The notes beneath the pieces are model-generated. The model was not told where the DNA came from, ran no database searches, and saw only the letters and a program-made list of their open reading frames with translations. This document shows, piece by piece, positions 60,598 through 64,000 of a stretch of DNA of 64,000 nt; position 1 is the first letter of the stretch, and each line of letters begins with the position of its first letter. Source of the stretch: Arthrobacter sp. ov118 (GTDB lineage Bacteria; Actinomycetota; Actinomycetes; Actinomycetales; Micrococcaceae); contig NZ_FPAY01000001.1 in NCBI RefSeq assembly GCF_900116495.1, positions 186,001 to 250,000 of the forward strand, in the 5' to 3' direction. A program made the translations under genes and the position numbers.

Positions 60598-61452
60598 TCA
60601 GGAGCGCTGCACGAGTTCGCGTTCCAAGTCGACGTCGAACTCCGGAACCGGCCATTGCAGTTCCATGCTTTCGAGGGCTTCCAGGAGCAGTTGCTGCACA
60701 GCGATGCGGGCAAACCACTTCCTGTTGGCCGGCACCACGTGCCACGGCGCGTGGTCGGTGTTGGTCTTGTCGATGGCTTTCTGGTAGGCGTCCATGTAGT
60801 CCGCCCAAAAGGCCCGTTCCTTCAGGTCGGTGCCGCTGTACTTCCACTGCTTGGCGGTGTCGTCTAGCCGGGCCAGGAGCCGTTCCTTCTGCTCGTCGCG
60901 GCTGATGTGCAGCATCACCTTGACGATCTTGGTCCCCGCCCCGGTCTGGCGGGCCTCAAACTCGTTGATGGCTTGGTACCGGCGCTCCAGTTCCTCGGGG
61001 CTGGCCCAGCGGTGGACGCGGTGAATCAGAACGTCCTCGTAGTGTGAGCGGTCGAAGACCCCCACCATCCCGGCGGCCGGCACTTCCTTCTCGATCCGCC
61101 ACAAAAAGTCGTACGATTTCTCCTCTGGAGTGGGCGCCTTAAAGGACTTCATCTGGACACCGTGCGGATTCATGGCGCCCATGACATGCGTGACTATGCC
61201 GCCCTTGCCCGCGGTGTCCATGGCCTGCAGGATCAGCAGGAGCCGTTTGGTCCCGCCAAAACGGGACTCCGCGAAGAGCTTTTCCTGCAGCTGGGCGAGC
61301 TTGTCGTCCAGCTCCTCCAGCAGCTGTTCGCCGTCGAGCTTGTCTCCGTCGAAGCCGGGCGTCGATCCTGGGTCCAGCTGCTCCAGGCTGAAGCCCTTCC
61401 CGACCCTCAGGAGCTTCGAGGGATGGTCATCGAATGTCGCGGAGCTTGCCAT
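60598..61452 (-). CDS. Polyphosphate kinase 2 family protein
   Basis: 284 residues of the PPK2 family. Walker A-like LLILQAMDTAGKGG is at about 71-84 and Walker B-like VFDRSHYEDVL at about 132-142. The lid region follows (MLHISRDEQKERLLARLDDT). Class I-type PPK2 enzymes move phosphate between polyphosphate and nucleotides; ADP/AMP preference cannot be told here. ATG at 61452 follows AAAGAGG. It is convergent with xseB. Confidence 0.9.
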   Translation of the reverse strand: MASSATFDDHPSKLLRVGKGFSLEQLDPGSTPGFDGDKLDGEQLLEELDDKLAQLQEKLFAESRFGGTKRLLLILQAMDTAGKGGIVTHVMGAMNPHGVQMKSFKAPTPEEKSYDFLWRIEKEVPAAGMVGVFDRSHYEDVLIHRVHRWASPEELERRYQAINEFEARQTGAGTKIVKVMLHISRDEQKERLLARLDDTAKQWKYSGTDLKERAFWADYMDAYQKAIDKTNTDHAPWHVVPANRKWFARIAVQQLLLEALESMELQWPVPEFDVDLERELVQRS

Positions 61453-61521
61453 CAATGCCTCTTTCCGGTCGTGCAGCCGTGGTCCGCGAGGCGAGGGCCT
61501 CGTTGCGCTGCTGACCGAAGC

Positions 61522-62742
61522 CTAGTTCCCCTTGTACCGGCTCAGGAAGTCCGCCATCCGGTTGATTGCTTCCTCGAGGTCCTTGACGTTGGGCAGCGTC
61601 ACCATCCGGAAGTGGTCCGGCCGGACCCAGTTGAACGCCCGGCCGTGGGAGAGGAGGATTTTTTGCTCGCGGAGCAAGTCCAGGACGAATTTTTCGTCGT
61701 CACGGATGTGGTAAACCTCGGGATCCAGCCGCGGGAACAGGTACATGGCACCGCGGGCCTGCTGGGTGCTGACGCCCGGGATGGCGTTGAGCATGTCGTA
61801 GGCCTTGTTCCGTTGCTCGAGCAGGCGTCCGCCGGGAAGGATCAGATCATTGATGCTTTGATAGCCGCCGAGGGCAGTCTGGATGGCGTGCTGGGCCGGA
61901 ACATTGGCGCACAGGCGCATGTTGGCGAGCAGGTTGATGCCCTCGAGGTAGTCCGCGGCGTCCTTCTTGGGCCCCGAGATGGCCATCCAGCCGGCCCGGA
62001 ATCCGCAGACCCGGTAGGCCTTGGAAAGCCCGCTGAAGGTCAGGCACAGGACGTCGTCGCCGGTGAGCGAGGCGAGGTTTACGTGCACCGCGTCTTCGTA
62101 AAGGATCTTCTCGTAGATTTCATCGGCGAACAGCACGAGGCCGTGCTTCTCGGCGAGGGCGACGATCTTCTTCAGCGTCGCCTCCGGATACACCGCACCG
62201 GTCGGGTTGTTCGGATTGATCACCACGATGCCCTTGGTGCGCGGGGTGATCTTCGCTTCCATGTCCTCAAGGTCCGGCTGCCAGCCGGACTCCTCGTCAC
62301 AGAGGTAGTGCACGGGTTTGCCGCTGGCCAGGGCAACCGAGGCAGTCCACAGCGGGTAGTCCGGGGTGGGGATCAGGACTTCGTCGCCGTCGTCGAGCAG
62401 TGCCATAAGCGACATCGTGATCAGCTCACTGACGCCGTTGCCCAGGTAGATGTCATCGACGTGGATGTTCTGGATTCCGCGGGTCTGGTAGTACTGCGAG
62501 ACGGCCGTGCGGGCAGAGAAGATACCGCGGGAGTCGCTGTAGCCCTGGGCATGCGGCAGATGGCGGATCATGTCCACCAGGATCGCGTCCGGCGCTTCAA
62601 ACCCGAAAGGGGCCGGGTTTCCGATGTTCAGTTTGAGGATGCGGTGACCCTCCGCCTCCATCTGCTGGGCGGCCTGAAGAATCGGTCCACGGATGTCGTA
62701 AAGGACATTATGAAGCTTGGTGGACTGCTTGAATTCTGCCAT
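61522..62742 (-). CDS. alaA: Glutamate-pyruvate aminotransferase AlaA
   Basis: 406 residues, strongly similar throughout to the E. coli AlaA pattern: KLHNVLYDIRGPILQAAQQM, then IGNPAPFGFEAPDAILVDMI, PDYPLWTASVALASGKPVHY and INPNNPTGAVYPEATL. The PLP lysine lies in TFSGLSKAYRVCGFRAGWM. It makes alanine from pyruvate and glutamate. It may share a promoter region with nothing else; the PPK2 gene follows after 69 bases on the same strand. Confidence 0.93.
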   Translation of the reverse strand: MAEFKQSTKLHNVLYDIRGPILQAAQQMEAEGHRILKLNIGNPAPFGFEAPDAILVDMIRHLPHAQGYSDSRGIFSARTAVSQYYQTRGIQNIHVDDIYLGNGVSELITMSLMALLDDGDEVLIPTPDYPLWTASVALASGKPVHYLCDEESGWQPDLEDMEAKITPRTKGIVVINPNNPTGAVYPEATLKKIVALAEKHGLVLFADEIYEKILYEDAVHVNLASLTGDDVLCLTFSGLSKAYRVCGFRAGWMAISGPKKDAADYLEGINLLANMRLCANVPAQHAIQTALGGYQSINDLILPGGRLLEQRNKAYDMLNAIPGVSTQQARGAMYLFPRLDPEVYHIRDDEKFVLDLLREQKILLSHGRAFNWVRPDHFRMVTLPNVKDLEEAINRMADFLSRYKGN

Positions 62743-62816
62743 TCATCAAATATGCCATATGAAGGATGTTCTTCCGTTGAGACATGGCTCACAGCCTGCT
62801 CCTCAGCATCCAGGAC

Positions 62817-62849
62817 GCCGGCGGCCGGGCTGCTGGCCCGGCCGCCGGC
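62817..62849 (-). terminator. Terminator after the osmoprotectant-binding protein gene
   Basis: Perfect 14-bp stem GCCGGCGGCCGGGC and complement with loop TGCTG, seven bases past the stop codon. No T run follows. Confidence 0.65.
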
Positions 62850-62855
62850 CCGCGG

Positions 62856-63818
62856 CTACTGCTTGAGAAGACCCTTCTCCTTCAGCCACGCGTCAGCTGC
62901 ATCTTTCGGGTTCTGCTTCTGGCTGCCGCTGACGGCACGGTTGAGGTTGATGAGGTCTTCCGTGGTGAGGACCTTGGACACGGCGTTGAGGGCTTCCTTC
63001 GCCTTGTCCGTCATCTTGCCCGTGTTGTAGAGCGGCAGGACCTGCTGGGCGATGAAGTTATTCTTCGGGTCCTCCAGCACCACGAGGTCGTTGTCCGGGA
63101 TGGACGGGGTGGTGGTGTAGATGTCCGCCACCTGGACCTGGTCCGAGAGCAGCGCCTTGAGCGTGACGGCGCCGCCGCCGTCGCTGAACGGTTCAAGTTT
63201 CTTCGGCACACAGTTGTAGTTCTTCTCGAGCCCGGGCAGCCCGTAGGCGCGTTCGGCAAAGGTCGCCGGGGCGCCGATTACCATCTCGCCGCAGACCTTC
63301 GCCATGTCTTCGATCGACTTCAGCTGGTACTTTTCGGCCGTGGCCTTGGTGACCACCATGGCGTCCTTGTCCTCGGCCTTGGAAGCGTCCAACACGGCAA
63401 GGCCCTGCGGGAGCTTGGTCGGGAGCGCCTTGGCGATATCGTCGGCGGAGACCTCGGTAGCGTCCTTGTTCACGTACAGCAGCAGGTTGCCGCTGTAGTC
63501 GGGAACGACGTCCACCGATCCGTCCTGGACTGCCTTGAAGTAGACCTCGCGGGAGCCGATGTTCGGCTTGGTGCTGGCCGTGACTCCCGCACCGTTCAGG
63601 GCGCCGGCGTAGACCTCGGCCAGGATCTGGCTCTCGGGGAAGTCGGCGGAGCCGATCACCAGAGAGCCTCCGGAAGCTGCGGCGCCGCTGCTGGCGGGGG
63701 CCGAGCTGAGCGGGTTGGATGAGCCCCCGCAGGCGGACAGGGCCATGGCCAGGCCGACGCCGGCGGCCAGGCCACCGAATGCGCGCCGGCCCAGGGCTCG
63801 TTGGCGGGATTCCTTCAT
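62856..63818 (-). CDS. Osmoprotectant (glycine betaine/choline) ABC transporter binding lipoprotein
   Basis: 320 residues, with Arg-rich N-terminus and lipoprotein signal (ALSAC, Cys30). The OpuAC/ProX-type fold is visible in LVIGSADFPESQILAEVYAG, VYFKAVQDGSVDVVPDYSGN and LVVLEDPKNNFIAQQVLPLY. It binds quaternary amines outside the membrane for uptake under osmotic stress. AGGAGG precedes the ATG, which overlaps the upstream permease stop by four bases. It is the last gene of its operon. Confidence 0.9.
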   Translation of the reverse strand: MKESRQRALGRRAFGGLAAGVGLAMALSACGGSSNPLSSAPASSGAAASGGSLVIGSADFPESQILAEVYAGALNGAGVTASTKPNIGSREVYFKAVQDGSVDVVPDYSGNLLLYVNKDATEVSADDIAKALPTKLPQGLAVLDASKAEDKDAMVVTKATAEKYQLKSIEDMAKVCGEMVIGAPATFAERAYGLPGLEKNYNCVPKKLEPFSDGGGAVTLKALLSDQVQVADIYTTTPSIPDNDLVVLEDPKNNFIAQQVLPLYNTGKMTDKAKEALNAVSKVLTTEDLINLNRAVSGSQKQNPKDAADAWLKEKGLLKQ

Positions 63819-64000
63819 GACGTACCTCCTTGAACGGCAGTCTCCGTGTAGACGGAGTCTGTGAGATCAACCGCAGCCTGCTGGCGGCGGTTCGACTGGG
63901 CAGAGGCGCCCCGTGACAGGAACAGCCTCTGGATAAGGGCAAGCACAAGGTCGACGGCGATGGCCAGAGCCGCGATCAGCAGGGAGCCGCCGAGCATCTG
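63815..64000 (-). CDS. Osmoprotectant ABC transporter permease, C-terminal end (runs off window)
   Basis: Only the last ~61 residues are present. A hydrophobic segment (LGGSLLIAALAIAVDLVLAL) is followed by IQRLFLSRGA and a polar tail, as at the C-terminus of OpuCB/OpuCD-type permeases. Its stop overlaps the binding-protein start by four bases. The rest, and the ATPase, lie beyond the right edge. Confidence 0.8.
   Translation of the reverse strand, partial: QMLGGSLLIAALAIAVDLVLALIQRLFLSRGASAQSNRRQQAAVDLTDSVYTETAVQGGTS

Noticed and set aside
61162..63030. 622-residue plus-strand frame
   Set aside because: It runs antisense to PPK2, alaA and part of the osmoprotectant-binding gene, all well supported.

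Overview
The window is high-GC DNA with actinobacterial gene content: dapC/dapD/dapE of the succinylase lysine pathway, a 7Fe ferredoxin beside dapC, SigE with a zinc anti-sigma factor, DUF3117, DUF3090 and SCO1664-type proteins. The overall style, including gluABCD, two dipeptide ABC systems, a polyol operon and frequent leaderless-type starts, fits a soil Micrococcaceae such as Arthrobacter or Pseudarthrobacter. The genus is an inference from gene content; no rRNA or tRNA gene was found.

Layout. 1-6.8 kb: end of an Mrp-type Fe-S carrier, tatB, anti-sigma factor and sigE, divergent O-methyltransferase, DUF3117, a PIG-V-type mannosyltransferase, a DivIVA-domain membrane protein and a LOG-family hydrolase. 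7-10.3 kb: gluABCD glutamate uptake. 10.3-18.6 kb: dapE/dapD, a secreted lysozyme-like protein, a TetR regulator, citrate synthase, dapC, ferredoxin and a small SH3-like protein. Much of this follows the order of the Mycobacterium tuberculosis Rv1176-Rv1229 block, from general knowledge of that genome. 18.6-20.2 kb: a DUF559-type putative nuclease gene flanked on both sides by arrays of the palindrome GGACATGTCC at 29/32-bp spacing. This is the most unusual part of the window. 20.2-23.8 kb: a DUF6113-like membrane protein whose 5' end carries the typA terminator, typA, and an SGNH-hydrolase lipoprotein. 23.9-37 kb: two complete oligopeptide ABC systems on the minus strand; the second is split by an opposite-strand PH-domain gene. 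37.3-40.4 kb: a TetR/DUF4188 pair, SRPBCC protein, a stand-alone GyrA coiled-coil-like protein, a small membrane protein and an ABM monooxygenase.

40.4-44 kb is a graveyard: a frameshifted NERD gene, a resolvase tail, IS110, ISL3 and IS30 remnants, and a broken histidine-phosphatase/DUF3090/SCO1664 operon. 44-53.6 kb is an intact polyol operon (AraC regulator; binding protein and two permeases; sorbitol-type dehydrogenase; PfkB kinase; mannitol-type dehydrogenase; xylulokinase). A second copy of the resolvase tail, in inverted orientation, and a broken MFS gene lie on its far side, so the polyol block is bracketed by related mobile-element debris. 54-64 kb returns to core genes: ychF, rmuC, ispH with a membrane protein, xseA/xseB, PPK2, alaA, and the start of an osmoprotectant ABC operon running off the right end.

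How they work together: the core parts cover envelope stress (SigE/anti-sigma), Tat export, lysine/peptidoglycan precursor synthesis and nutrient import. The polyol operon would take up sugar alcohols, oxidise them to fructose or xylulose and phosphorylate these into central metabolism. The repeat-nuclease locus and the two debris zones are the accessory parts.
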